DNA of 64,000 nucleotides, taken from NCBI GenBank assembly GCA_037179515.1, contig JAXCGZ010022654.1, positions 207,001-271,000 on the forward strand. Direction: 5' to 3'. How positions within the stretch are numbered: the stretch's first letter is position 1; the number at the start of each line of letters is the position of its first letter. Under the pieces are notes generated by a model, which was given only the letters and a program-made list of their open reading frames with translations, searched no databases and had not been told where the DNA came from. Shown here piece after piece: positions 1 through 9,729 of the stretch. A program made the position numbers and the translations under genes. Source of the DNA: Halocaridina rubra. Its lineage: Eukaryota; Arthropoda; Malacostraca; Decapoda; Atyidae.

Positions 1-184
1 CATTTGGGGTTTATCTAATTTTCAAGATTATAGTATGTATTATTAGTATTCCTTGGTTCTAAACATTGTCTTCTTTACATATCGACCGTGCTGTACGAAA
101 TCTAAACGTAAAAGTTAGCTGAGAGAAAAAGAAAATATACAATTCGTTACATAGAAAACGTATATCGGGGAAAATTAAATGAAA
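1..184. repeat. Left copy of a ~190-bp dispersed segment flanking Tigger A
   Basis: This stretch recurs with small differences at 1899-2092. Both copies begin CATTTGGGGTTTATC and end AAATGAAATA, and in the second copy that end runs straight on into TATATATTCTCTACATGC. Tigger copy A (187-1666) interrupts the first copy at the TA that follows AAATGAA. The segment is therefore host or repeat DNA that predates the Tigger insertion. I see no coding potential. Confidence 0.75.
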
Positions 185-662
185 TACAGTGTTACCCCGG
201 TTATTCGCGTTTCTTGGTTCGCGTTCTCACTGTATCGCGTTTTTTTTTTTTTTTTTTATAAATTATTATTTTATTTCATGGGTATATGCAAAAATATTAA
301 AATATTAAAAAAAAAAATTCTCAGTATTTTCATTTTTTTTATTGAAAAAACTTATTTCATTATCTAATTGATAAAAAAAAATTATTTCCCAGCCTACGAA
401 TAATAAAACAGTAAAAAATAGTAAAAAACATAAATGTAGAGAGATAGATAGATACATACGTTTATTGACCACCTCTTTTGAAAAGTACAGTATAATTTTT
501 ACAAAAGGAATATTTGATCCTAATTACAATGAATAAATACAATAGATTTTGTACAATCATCAAATAAGTAGATGAATTTTAAATTAATATACATTGTACT
601 AATAACTGAATGATATACGTACGTACAGTATAACTCACAGTATTGCATCTTACGAAATAGTA

Positions 663-1118
663 TTCGATAGCGTACAATGTATTGGGGTTGCAGCTACGTG
701 AGCTAGCATATATATTTATATTTCCAGTAGTTTCATGATTTTATTGATAAAAAAAATGTATTTATTAGCCTAAGAATAATAAAACAGTAAAAAACATAAA
801 TACTAACAGTATTGCAACATGTAAAATACGATACAGATATCAGCGTTTTGGACAAAGACTCGTTCAGTCTAACTCACGTGTGCGCCGTTCACGTTGTGCT
901 TATTAAACGTTTTGCTTGTGTTCGATAGCGTACAATGTATTGGGGTCGAAGCTACGTGAGCTAGCATATATATTTATATTTCCAGTAGTTTCATGATTTT
1001 ATTGATAAAAAAACATATTTCTTAGCCTAAGAATAATATAACAGTAAAAAATAGTAAAAAACATAAATACTAACAGTATTGCAACATGTAAAATACGATA
1101 CCGCTATCAGCGTTTCGG
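663..1118 (+). repeat. Two 5' subterminal direct repeats of Tigger A
   Basis: A segment starting TTCGATAGCGTACAATGTA occurs at about 663 and again at about 921. Each copy runs on through a TTTATTGATAAAAAAA stretch, AGCCTAAGAATAAT, and a sequence resembling GATACCGGTATCAGCG. The period is about 258 bp. Comparable direct repeats occur upstream of the transposase in copies B, C and D, so the arrangement belongs to the family. They may be transposase-binding or promoter repeats; that role is inferred. Confidence 0.7.
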
Positions 1119-1238
1119 ACAAAGGCTTCCACCATCTTCCATTGTCTCGCCTCACTCGTGTGCGCCATTCACGTTGTGCTTATTATTATTAATATATTTT
1201 GCTTGTAATTTTTTTACTCGCATATTTTAACCTTTGCA

Positions 1239-1388
1239 ATGCCTCCCAAGCATCCTTCATCTTCTAAGGCTTCTTGTAGTGAGCCTAAGTGGCAAAGGAA
1301 AATGTTAACCATTGTAGATAAAGTGAATCTCTTAGATATGTTGAAAGAAGGAAAAAAGTTTGTGGATGTCGGCCGCTATTTTACGTAA
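1239..1388 (+). pseudogene. Tigger transposase N-terminal fragment (copy A)
   Basis: From the ATG at 1239 the frame reads MPPKHPSSSKASCSEPKWQR, then a helix-turn-helix-like stretch (KMLTIVDKVNLLDMLKEGKK), and stops with TAA at 1386-1388. It matches the start of the transposases in copies B (start 11471), C (25282) and D (30971), which begin MPPKHPSSSK. Only the first ~49 residues of a protein of about 550 residues remain. They are the start of the CENP-B-type DNA-binding region. The catalytic DDE region is deleted, so this is a remnant. Confidence 0.85.
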
Positions 1389-1668
1389 ACTTAAAAATTA
1401 TTGTAAAATATGGAACCTATGTATGTCAAGTCATCATCACCTCATTCACGGTAAGTTTTCCTATCACTTTCATAAAAAAATTACGTTGCTTGCTGTTATT
1501 TATAATGTAAAGGGTGTTTTTTTAACAGTACAGGGAGGGTTTATACAGTGTAAACGTAAAAATACATTAAAATATCTATGTACATATAGGCTGATCGTAC
1601 TCCGCGGATTTCCTGGTTCGCGCCGGGTCCCGGAACCGAACTACCGCAATAAGGGAGGTAACACTGTA

Positions 1669-2588
1669 TATATATTCTCTACATGCTATTTCCCTGACGA
1701 TATATCGAAAGTTTGATTGCTGTTTGTTCTTAATGCTTTTTTTTTCCATTATCTTCATAATATCCGATCGCATTAAGCGTTAGAAGAGGAGGAGGATGCG
1801 GGAGAACGAACCCCTATCGGCAAACGTTTTGCTGCTTCTGTATCAGCTGATGCTTATCACTATTCAGGCACACTCATAAAATATTTATTTACTCACTCCA
1901 TTTGGGGTTTATCTAATTTTCAAGATTATAGTATGTATTATTAGTATTCCTTGGTTCTAAACATTATTCTATCTTCTTTACATATCGACCGTGCTGCAAG
2001 AAATCTAAACGTAAACAAAGTCAGCTGAGAGAAAAAGAAAACTATACAATTCGTTACAAGGAAAACGTATATCAAAGAAACTTAAATGAAATATATATAT
2101 TCTCTACATGCTATTTCCCTGACGATATTATATCGGAAGTTTGTTTGCTGTTTGTTCTTAATGCTTTTTTTAAATTTTCTTCATAATATTCGATCGCATT
2201 AAGCGGTAGAAGAGGAGGAGGATGCGGGAGAACGACCCTCTATCGGCAAGCGTTTTGTCACACTTCCGTATCAGCTGATGAACCCTCGCACGCTATTTCC
2301 CTGACAATATTATATAAAAAATTTGTTTGCTGTTTGTTTCATAATGCATTTTTTCAATTTTCTTCTTAATATTCGATTGCATTAAGCATTAGAAGAGGTG
2401 GAGGATGCGGGAGAACGAACCTCTTTCGGCAAACGTTTTGTCACACTTCCGTGTCTGCTGATGCACATTCGCACGCTATTTCCCTGACGATATTATATTG
2501 AAAATATGTTTGCTGTTTGTTCTTAATGCTTTTTTTCAATTTTCTTTATAATATCCGATCGCATTAAGCGGTAGAAGAGGAGGAGGAT
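1669..2588 (+). repeat. 180-bp tandem-repeat family, array 1
   Basis: Four copies of a monomer containing GCTATTTCCCTGACGATATT occur near 1683, 2107, 2289 and 2473. Each is followed by TTGCTGTTTGTTCTTAATGC, GATCGCATTAAGCG, GAAGAGGAGGAGGATGCGGG and TATCAGCTGATGC. Regular spacing is ~180 bp. The first gap is larger because a copy of the 190-bp segment (1899-2092) lies in it. The same monomers form array 2 at 26620-28800. I see no protein-coding reading. Confidence 0.85.
1899..2092. repeat. Second copy of the ~190-bp segment
   Basis: It is a direct repeat of 1-184, beginning CATTTGGGGTTTATC and ending at AAATGAAATA. Here the end is joined without interruption to the first 180-bp monomer, so it shows the empty target site of Tigger A. 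Confidence 0.75.
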
Positions 2589-2760
2589 GGCGGAAAGTGC
2601 CTCCGAGGTGGCCGATTTTTTACTAAAATGAAAAATTTTTGTTCAAATTTTTTTGCATGGGCGTTATTCGCGAATTTCATATTTTTTTGGGCATTATTTT
2701 GTAGGGGCATTATTGCAATTTCGCGGTTAGAAAAAAGCGGAAAAAACGAACAAGGTGTAT
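2587..2760. repeat. Unique tail of the 180-bp repeat family, copy 1
   Basis: Directly after the last monomer comes a ~170-bp sequence with TCCGAGGTGG, GCATGGGCGTTATTCGCGAA and a final AACAAGGTGTAT. Almost the same tail, in the same order, closes array 2 at 28801-28961. Arrays plus tail are therefore a repeated composite unit. Its nature is unknown. Confidence 0.7.
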
Positions 2761-3472
2761 TGTATTTAAAATCTATAAACTAATAGAAATACCCACTTCT
2801 AGATTGAAGATAAAACCAATTAGGAAGGGTTGGGCCAGAGAGAAAGATTTTATGCTTTTCCTTTTGATTTGAAAGATTTATTTGGTAATACTGTAGCACG
2901 AGATTTAGTCCATGCCATGTAAAAGGTATTTTTATACACTTAAGCATTATTATAGGAATTATAAAATTCTTGAATACTTCTGTATTGTAACCTATTGGAA
3001 TAGAATTAAGAGTATATGGGGGAGCAAAGGGGAGAAAAAACATAATTCCTTCTCAGTTGCAGACTGTCATATTTTGTTTCCTTTTATTACATGTAATGAA
3101 CTTTAAGTACAGCGAGATTGCATATCTTTTTTATGGTTTCTCTCAAGAAGTAAACTGATGTGGATGCATCCTCAGAGCTAATGAGTGTTAAATAGAATTA
3201 ATTTAAGAAATGAAGTTTATCAAGATCATGTTTTTTATTTTACTGATCTCACAGAGACACTTGACATCTTTCACAGCATTACAGCCATTGATGTTTATTC
3301 TGGTAATGTTTAGAATTCTAAACTATTCTTCAACTCCATGTGCCTGATTTATGCTGTGGAAGTGCTGTATTGTAATTCGTATATGAAATAGTTGTTTGAA
3401 TATAATACGTAAAGAACTTGTTTGTCCTGTAAAAGTGAAAAATTAACTATTATCATCATCTTCATTATTGTA
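2761..3472. other. No recognisable gene
   Basis: AT-rich sequence of ~710 bp. The short open frames on both strands have no recognisable motif, and I see no repeat shared with the rest of the window. It is probably intronic or intergenic to the carrier gene that ends at 8135. Confidence 0.5.
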
Positions 3473-3667
3473 GTCTCCGTGGCAAAATGGTAGCGTCTGC
3501 GACTCTGAGGCGGCAGGTCGAGGGTTCGTGCCCCGTCACGGACTGAGGTTAGTAAGGGCATACACTCAGGGTAACGATTACATCTGCCAAAACAAGTCCT
3601 TCGTAAGAAGGGAACCGTCCTAGCCCTTAGTAGAAAAGGGAGTTCGTGACGTAAAACCGAATCCATC
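3473..3667 (+). repeat. tRNA-derived SINE, copy 1
   Basis: The head reads GTCTCCGTGGCAAAATGGTA, with a degenerate pol III box A (TGGCAAAATGGTAGCG), and box B lies in AGGGTTCGTGCCCC. The body (CACTCAGGGTAA, CCAAAACAAGTCCTTCG, CCTAGCCCTT, GTGACGTAAAACCG) is shared with 28405-28597 and, more distantly, with 8943-9130. An (ATT)n-like tail follows. It is a SINE and not a tRNA gene: the body continues for ~120 bp past the tRNA-like head and the head would not fold into a full cloverleaf. Confidence 0.8.
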
Positions 3668-4562
3668 CATCATCATTATTATTATTATTATATCTAGGCA
3701 GTAATGTATTAAATATTAACAAATATACACATACATATTGTAAGTAATATAATGATGACATTGTGATGTCATCAGCCTCATAATTTACTCTCAGGCTGGT
3801 CTGTTCCTTTGGTTTTATCTAGACCTTATTATATATAAAGTTACATGAAAATATATGGTAATAGTCCTTCCTACCATGAACCTCAGTTGGGAAAATGAGC
3901 ATTAGAAAAATAGTAAACCTATTTCTTTTATTTTTTTTACTTGCTTTATGCTATGCAAATAAAGTAGAATATCTATTAGCAGAGCTATGAACGAGATAAG
4001 AACCTCTGTGTGGCTCAGTGTACTTAAGCTGTGGAATTCTAGCCTAGATAGAACATTGCATTTGTTCTATTAAAGATAAGAATTCTGATCTCCATATGTG
4101 CCGAGGATTGAGGCAGTGACACTATACGTGATAGTCTAAACGATGGTAATTAGATAAATAGTTACCTAGTACATAAATGAATGGTACTGCAAGTTAAACT
4201 GCTTCCTTGGATAAAAAACAGCACGTGTTATAGAACTGAGTGCAATATCCCTCTGAACAAACTTTTCAGGGAAATTGCACCAACAAAATATATATTATAA
4301 GGGATAGTTAAAGTATACTAGAAATATTCAGATACCAAAAAGTTCATATTTTTTGTAGGTATATAGACAGTAGTTTTTATTATATATATTCAAAGGCTGG
4401 TAGGCGAGAGAACCACTGCAAAATGTGTCTGCACTTATGAAATGGTAACATGCTTAAAACCCAATATTTTTTTTCCATGCTGTGTATTTTTGTGACAATG
4501 CTTCTGTACTATTGTACATCAATTTGAAGTACTTGTTTAGTTTAAGTTTTTACTATAAACAG
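3668..4562. other. No recognisable gene
   Basis: About 900 bp of AT-rich sequence with a short ATT run at the left edge and a GTGTGGCTCAGTGTAC stretch near 4010 that vaguely resembles a box A. No box B follows at the right distance. I see no coding or repeat signal that I can name. Confidence 0.5.
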
Positions 4563-4886
4563 ACATACTCCAGCTTCATGAACGAGTTAGGTTTCCGACT
4601 TCCGTTCGTAAGTAGAATTGTTTTGTGTGTTGCTTTTAGGTAAAAAAAAAAGTACGGTACAGTACTTACATATGCAGTATTGTATAGTACATAGGCTAAA
4701 GACACTTAACTATTACATGAAACATAAAGTATACAGTATTTATGAATTTTAATACAGTAATAATAATGTAATGATACAATGCAGTACAGTAATAAATACA
4801 TTAATACATGGGTAGATAATGGGTAGGTTAGTGTTCGTATCTTTGAATGCTCGTAACTCTGTTGTTCTGAAGTAGGGGAGCTTCAG

Positions 4887-4892
<6 letters not shown>
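4563..4892. repeat. Possible small MITE-like element
   Basis: The left edge reads ACATACTCCAGCTTC and the reverse complement of the right edge reads ACATACTGAAGCTCC. This gives weak ~15-bp inverted ends around ~330 bp. The interior has Tigger-like phrases such as CGACTTCCGTTCG. No target duplication can be confirmed because the right side runs into an (AT)n tract. Confidence 0.25.

Positions 4893-4979
<87 letters not shown>
4889..4979. repeat. (AT)n microsatellite
   Basis: About 90 bp of uninterrupted alternating TA, immediately left of the TIGD1-like Tigger. Confidence 0.98.
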
Positions 4980-4981
<2 letters not shown>

Positions 4982-5204
4982 ACTTACGTGACTATTCCGT
5001 TCCTCAAGATGTGTCGTAACCTGATTTTCCACATAAGTCGCAACACACTTAAATAGGCACCTATGTCACCCACCCATGCTAACGCTGTAGTAAAGTACAT
5101 AATCTAAGACATGAAAACAAAAAAAGAGAGGACAATTCCTTACCTTTACTCCTGTGGTTGGCTTTTACACTGGAAGGGATGTGTCAAGGGATGGAGAGAC
5201 AGGT

Positions 5205-6945
5205 TTATTGGGAGGAGGAAGGTGGAGAGGTAGGAGATCCTGTATCAGGTGTTGGAGATGGAGCGGGTGAGTGTGAAGAGGCAGGAGAAACTGCAGATGG
5301 TGCTGGGACAGGTGAGGCTGAGGTGGAAGTTACAGGATCTGTCACTGGGATCTCTACCTTCTTGAATAACCATTCCAAGTGAGTGGAAAGATTCCCTCGT
5401 TTCCTCCCAAATTTCCTTGTAACACCGCAGGCTATCCATAACCCCTCTGGCAACATTAGTGTACCGACAATGTTGGGGTCCCCTGCTTCAAACTTTGACA
5501 ACCCTTACTCTCTTAGAGCATAACCTTCTTTTAAGTCCTTGCTTGTAAATCTCTTGGACATTGGGGTTGGTATTTATTTCTCCTCTTCCATCATCTGCTC
5601 CAATGGAATGAGGTCCTCAGCAGGCAACTCCTCTCCATAAGATTCCAGCAGCTCTGTGACATCATTAGCCTGCACCTCGAACTAAAGCTCCTTACCAAGG
5701 GCAACAAGGTTCTTGTTGACAGCCTCAACTGTCTCCTCAAAACTATAAAAGTCATTCACGTTTTGGGTACACAGTTTCTTTCATACGCCATTCAAGTTCA
5801 TCTGCTTAACATCATCCCATGAATCAACAATGTTCTTTACAACTTGAAGAATGTTGTAAGATTCAAAATTCCTTGATAGTCAAGTCCTTGTCCTTCTCAG
5901 TTACCCTGAGAACCATAATCATTGTCCTTCGGAGGTAGTAGGCCTTGAAAGAGGCAATGATACCCTGATTCATTGGCTGGAACAGGACAGTGGTATTAGG
6001 TGGAAGGTAATCCACCTTGACATTTGGATGAAAGTCATTCAAATGGTCAGGATGATCAGGGGCATAGTCCAGCACTAGCAAGACCATAAAGGGCAGACCC
6101 TTGGAAGTATGGAACTGCTCCACTTCTGGCACAATATGGTTGCTGAACCAGACCTCGAAAATATGAAGTGTCACCCAAGTCTTCTTGTTCGACTTTCAGA
6201 GGACAGGCTCTTGGATTATCTACCAGGTACATTGACGAGGGCTTCAGCTTGAATTTGCCGGCAGCATTAGCCCTCAAAAGCAAAGTTAGTCTTTCCTTGC
6301 TGCCTTATGGCCTGGTGCTGTATTCTCCTCCTTGGCAATGTACGTATGACTACTCATGCGCTTCCAGAACAAGCCAGACTCATCCACATTAAACACTTGT
6401 TCAACACAGTAACCCCCCTCCCTAATTATCTCAACCAAAGCATTATGAAAATCACTTGCTGCTTTCTCATCACCAGTAGTAGCTTCACCTTGCACCTTAA
6501 GGTTATGCAAATTAGCACTAGCCTTAAGCTGCATAAGCCAACCCCTACTAGCCACAAACTTCGCATTCATTCCCTTCCCCCTTTTCCATTTTCACGACCT
6601 TATACAATCTTTTAACTTCCTTCTGAAGCAACATAAGGCTTACTTGGATACGCTGTTTATGCTGATCATCCAGCCAAAGCACTAAAAACTTTTCCATCAT
6701 AATCATTAGGCCACTACGCTGCTTAGTAATTGCAGTGGACTTCATAGAAGCAGAACCTTTCACTTGTTCAAGAATGCGATCTTTATCCTTAATAATCGTC
6801 GCCACGGTCAAACGGCTAACCTCGGTAATCGTCCAATGTTGGTAGCAGTTTATCCCTTTTCCGAGCATATGACTTCCTTGATGATGGCTTGTCTTTTCTT
6901 CAAAGCAGTGCCATAAGCAGAATCTACTTTATGCTTAGGAGACAT
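5205..6945 (-). pseudogene. Broken TIGD1-like Tigger transposase
   Basis: Reading starts at the ATG on 6943-6945 (MSPKHKVDSAYGTALKKRQA). It hits a stop and frameshift near 6850 and resumes with DNA-binding residues such as TITEVSRLTVATIIKDKDRI. A segment at 6286-6570 carries the CENP-B-type FVASRGWLMQLK and the first catalytic Asp in FNVDESGLFWKRM. A further segment at 5863-6174 carries LPFMVLLVLDYAPDHP (second Asp) and FQPMNQGIIASFKAYYLRR. There the usual Asp of the MDQG motif is Asn, so the third catalytic residue is lost. The C-terminal tail to 5205 is Pro/Ser/Thr-rich. Several stops and frameshifts make it non-functional. The order of motifs fits TIGD1-type transposases, which cut and paste DNA in the nucleus. 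Confidence 0.85.
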
Positions 6946-7042
6946 AATACATACCCAAAATTATCAAACAAACCGAAGAGCAAATAAGCACTATAACAAG
7001 ATGGTGTACGAGCAGGAACTGAGCAATTCGACTTCTTCAGTC

Positions 7043-7490
7043 TAATGCCGCATGATGACGTATTCTTCCACCACGCTCAACAAACTGTTCCACCCGCAAA
7101 GTTCATGTTTACAACTATCTATGCTATTTGGTAATTTTGTAAATTAATTCAAACTATGTCCTTCACATAACCAAATACATAAACAATTAAATAAATAAAA
7201 TAAGTAGCTTCATACATACGTACACAACAGTGCTGCCTGACAATGTATTCTTCTGCTACGATCAACAAAATATTCCGCGGTCGAAGTTCATATTTGTGAC
7301 TATGTATTTGGTAAATTTGTTAACAAATTCAAAGTAGATCCTTTACATAACCAAATACATGCACAAATAAATAAATAAAAACATTTACTTGATATATGCG
7401 CACACAACAATGCTGCGTGATGACATATTCTTCTGCCATGCTCAATAAAGTGTTCCGCATGAGAATTTTATTTTTACAACGCAAACCATG
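7043..7490 (-). repeat. Three ~180-bp subterminal direct repeats of the TIGD1-like element
   Basis: Similar blocks occur at about 7050, 7231 and 7411. Each contains GCTGCxTGATGACxTATTCTTC followed by CTCAACAAA-TGTTCCGC, where x marks variable positions. They lie upstream of the transposase start, mirroring the repeats of the unrelated Tigger family in copies A-D. Confidence 0.75.
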
Positions 7491-7600
7491 TAGTTTAAAA
7501 ACAAGATTTCTTAATAATTTATGGGAGATGCATCATAGTCACAAAACATCGTAAGTCGAGAACCTCATAAATTGATGATCCCCTGTATACCAGCTGTAAA

Positions 7601-7960
7601 TTTCTACATACCGGTATGTATTAATGATCAATATACACTCTTCTTAACTTTTCTTATCTAAATAATACTCTCATTTAGTGTACGACCGTTATTCATGGCT
7701 TTATTGTTCAGTCTTTATTGCAACTACTCCATCAGTATTAATATTAAATCAAGTTATGTGAGATCACCCTTTACTTTTCCTACTTAACTATTAATATATT
7801 TTTTTCCAGCAATTTATGCTCTTTATAGGTTTCTTGTCTCCTAATCTGATCCAGATGATGTCCAAAAACTTATTCAAGCATTACCTCTTACTCAATGATA
7901 TGTATTGAGTGTGCAGTTGTAAATAGCTGTGAATGCTGATATTTCTTTTTAATATTTCAG
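7601..7960 (+). other. SLC25A32: Intron end with splice acceptor of the carrier gene
   Basis: No repeat is recognised here. The sequence ends with a pyrimidine-rich stretch and ATATTTCAG at 7952-7960, directly before the coding exon. The AG at 7959-7960 is the inferred 3' splice site. Confidence 0.65.
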
Positions 7961-8135
7961 GCAACATGGATTAATTGGTTACTACAAAGGACTGCTTCCT
8001 AATCTTTTAAGAGTCGTGCCTGCAACTGCATTAACTTTTGTTGTGTATGAAAATACATGTCATTATTTGATGAGCTTTAGACCTTCTGAAGAACCTGCAG
8101 AGGAAGAAAAAAAGACAGAGGAGAAAAATAAATAA
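7961..8135 (+). CDS. SLC25A32: Last coding exon of a mitochondrial carrier, SLC25A32-like
   Basis: After the splice acceptor at 7959-7960 the exon opens with the last base of a split codon, then reads QHGLIGYYKGLLPNLLRVVP and on through ATALTFVVYENTCHYLMSF. It ends with an acidic/lysine tail (EEPAEEEKKTEEKNK) and TAA at 8133-8135. The GxxxFYKG-like phrase followed by PNLLRVxPAxxxTFVVYEN is the sixth transmembrane region of mitochondrial carriers. Its closest resemblance is to SLC25A32, which moves folate/FAD across the inner mitochondrial membrane. The 57 residues seen would be the C-terminus of a protein of about 310. The charged tail after the last helix is longer than I expect for the family. 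Upstream exons are not visible in this window, so the preceding intron is probably at least 7.9 kb. Family membership is firm; the specific paralogue is inferred. Confidence 0.78.
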
Positions 8136-8942
8136 TCATTTTTCGTACTAATTGAAAATAAGGTAGGACTGTTTAGTGGCTCATAGTTGTTGTGTTATTT
8201 ATGCATGTTTGACAACCCTGTAAATGCACAAACATATATATATATTTTTTTGGCGAGATATTCAGCAGTAAGTTCTTGTTAGTCATTTGATTTTTATATT
8301 CATATGTATATCAGTTTGTGAGAATAGAATGTTGTCTCCAGTTCTCCTTGTTAAAGCATTCATTCCTTGCATGCCTATAACTATGTCTCTTTACACCTCT
8401 ACCTTAATATGCCACATTCTGTATTGGCGATTCTCAACCAATTTTAGCCTAATGCCATCCTATGACACTATAGTTTATATATGAGAAATACTCAACACAA
8501 TTTGTATAGACATGCTAGCTTGCCATTGTAATGGAAAGCATTAAGTTCAACAGTTTTATTAAGGAAATATTATAGTTAGAGTATCAATGGATTTTAAATC
8601 CAGTTTGCAGTTAGTTACTGGTTTAGAAGCATTGGTTGGTGAAGAAAGCATCTAATAACTGTCAGAGTAAGCCATTTATAAATCAGAATCAAATTGTGGG
8701 CATTTATGGAATCCCCTAAAAGACTTAAAAGCAGTAGCATACCACCCATTCTTCTTCCGTCTATGACAATATAAATTTTTTTTAGCCATATTTATTGCCT
8801 CAGTCTTTTGGAATTCTAAAAGTTTTCAAGATTTTTGTTTTGTGTAAGTTACTTGACTATAAACCAGTTCTCTCCAGTACCCTTTCCACCTTCCCAAAGT
8901 TTTATATATATTTATACAGTATTCCAGTTGATCCCTCATCTG
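8136..8942 (+). other. 3' UTR and downstream sequence of the carrier gene
   Basis: Non-coding AT-rich sequence following the TAA. No canonical AATAAA is evident in the first 600 bp. An AATATA variant lies near 8770. The transcript end cannot be fixed from sequence alone. Confidence 0.45.
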
Positions 8943-9130
8943 GTCACTGTGGCAGAGTGGTACCACTCGCAACTATGAGTCATCAGTTCGAGGGTTTCTG
9001 GCTCACCGCAGTCTGAGATTAGAAGGAGCATTCACTCAGGGTAATGATCTCACAAGCCAAATCTCAGTCCTTTACAGCAAGCCTCCTTCCTAGCCCTTAT
9101 TAGAAAATGGAGTCTGTGATGTGTAATCGA
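8943..9130 (+). repeat. tRNA-derived SINE, copy 3 (diverged)
   Basis: The head is GTCACTGTGGCAGAGTGGTA (box A-like), with box B in GTTCGAGGGTTTC. The body phrases CACTCAGGGTAATGATC, CCTAGCCCTTATTAGAAAA and GGAGTCTGTGATGT align with copies at 3473 and 28405 but with many changes. It is the oldest-looking of the three copies. Confidence 0.7.
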
Positions 9131-9328
9131 TCACATCACCAAATGATCATTCCTCCATGGATCATCACCCTGAAGTGATGAGAAGGCTTGCGTGGCTCTG
9201 TGGCTATTTGAACAAAGCCATCAGAAGCATTAGTTTCTGGCAGGATCACCTATGATGGTAGACCAGGAGAGAAAAAGCTGTCTACCTTTTAAGTAGAGCT
9301 ATATATTACCTATACATAATTGTATGCC

Positions 9329-9433
<105 letters not shown>

Positions 9434-9729
9434 CAGTAACCCCTCGTTTATCGCTGGGGTTCAGTTCCGGGACCGGCCGCAATAGGTGAATTTCCGCAAA
9501 GTAGGATCACCCTATATACATAGGTGTTTTACATTTATTTTTACCTTTCCTGTATAAACCCTCCCTGCACTGTTAAAAAACCACCCTTTACTTTATTAAT
9601 AACAGCGTGCAAGCGTAAATTTATATGAACGTGATAGGTAAACTTACCGTGAATGAGGTGATGATGACGTGTATAGACTCCAGAAGAAATTATTCCGCAG
9701 CCAATACCAGCTTTACGGCTGCTTTTTAC

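Larger units (their letters stand above)
187..1666 (+). mobile_element. Internally deleted Tigger/pogo DNA transposon, copy A
   Basis: The ends are inverted repeats. The left end begins CAGTGTTACCCCGG, and the reverse complement of the right end begins CAGTGTTACCTCCC. A TA lies outside each end (185-186 and 1667-1668), the target duplication expected of pogo/Tigger elements. The 5' subterminal part holds two long direct repeats, followed by the first ~49 codons of a transposase (1239-1388). The element then jumps directly to its 3' terminal region, whose CCTCATTCACGGTAAGTTT-like stretch matches, in reverse, the ends of copies B, C and D. Nearly all the transposase is missing, so this copy could move only with a transposase supplied elsewhere. 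Confidence 0.85.
4980..7600 (-). mobile_element. Degenerate TIGD1-like Tigger/pogo transposon
   Basis: A minus-strand pogo-superfamily transposase occupies 5205-6945. Next to the (AT)n on the left is TTGACTTACGTGACTATTCCG. The right side, read in reverse, has TATACAGGGGATCATC and then CTCGACTTACG. The shared CGACTTACG core suggests decayed terminal inverted repeats at about 4980 and 7600. The exact ends are uncertain. Three ~180-bp direct repeats lie between the transposase start and the right end. This is a different Tigger family from copies A-D: its transposase begins MSPKHKVDSAYG, not MPPKHPSSS. Confidence 0.7.

Noticed and set aside
3473..3545. tRNA gene candidates at 3473, 8943 and 28405
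   Set aside because: Box A and B are present but each belongs to a ~190-bp SINE, and the one at 28405 has a 19-bp target duplication.
4008..4030. GTGTGGCTCAGTGTAC as a SINE head
   Set aside because: No box B at the proper distance and no body shared with the SINE family.
5158..5382. Gly/Glu-rich 74-codon plus-strand frame
   Set aside because: It is antisense to the Pro/Ser-rich C-terminal tail of the TIGD1-like transposase.
7807..7870. Possible exon after TTTTTTTCCAG (QFMLFIGFLSPNLIQ-like)
   Set aside because: It does not resemble any part of a mitochondrial carrier and is not followed by a convincing donor.
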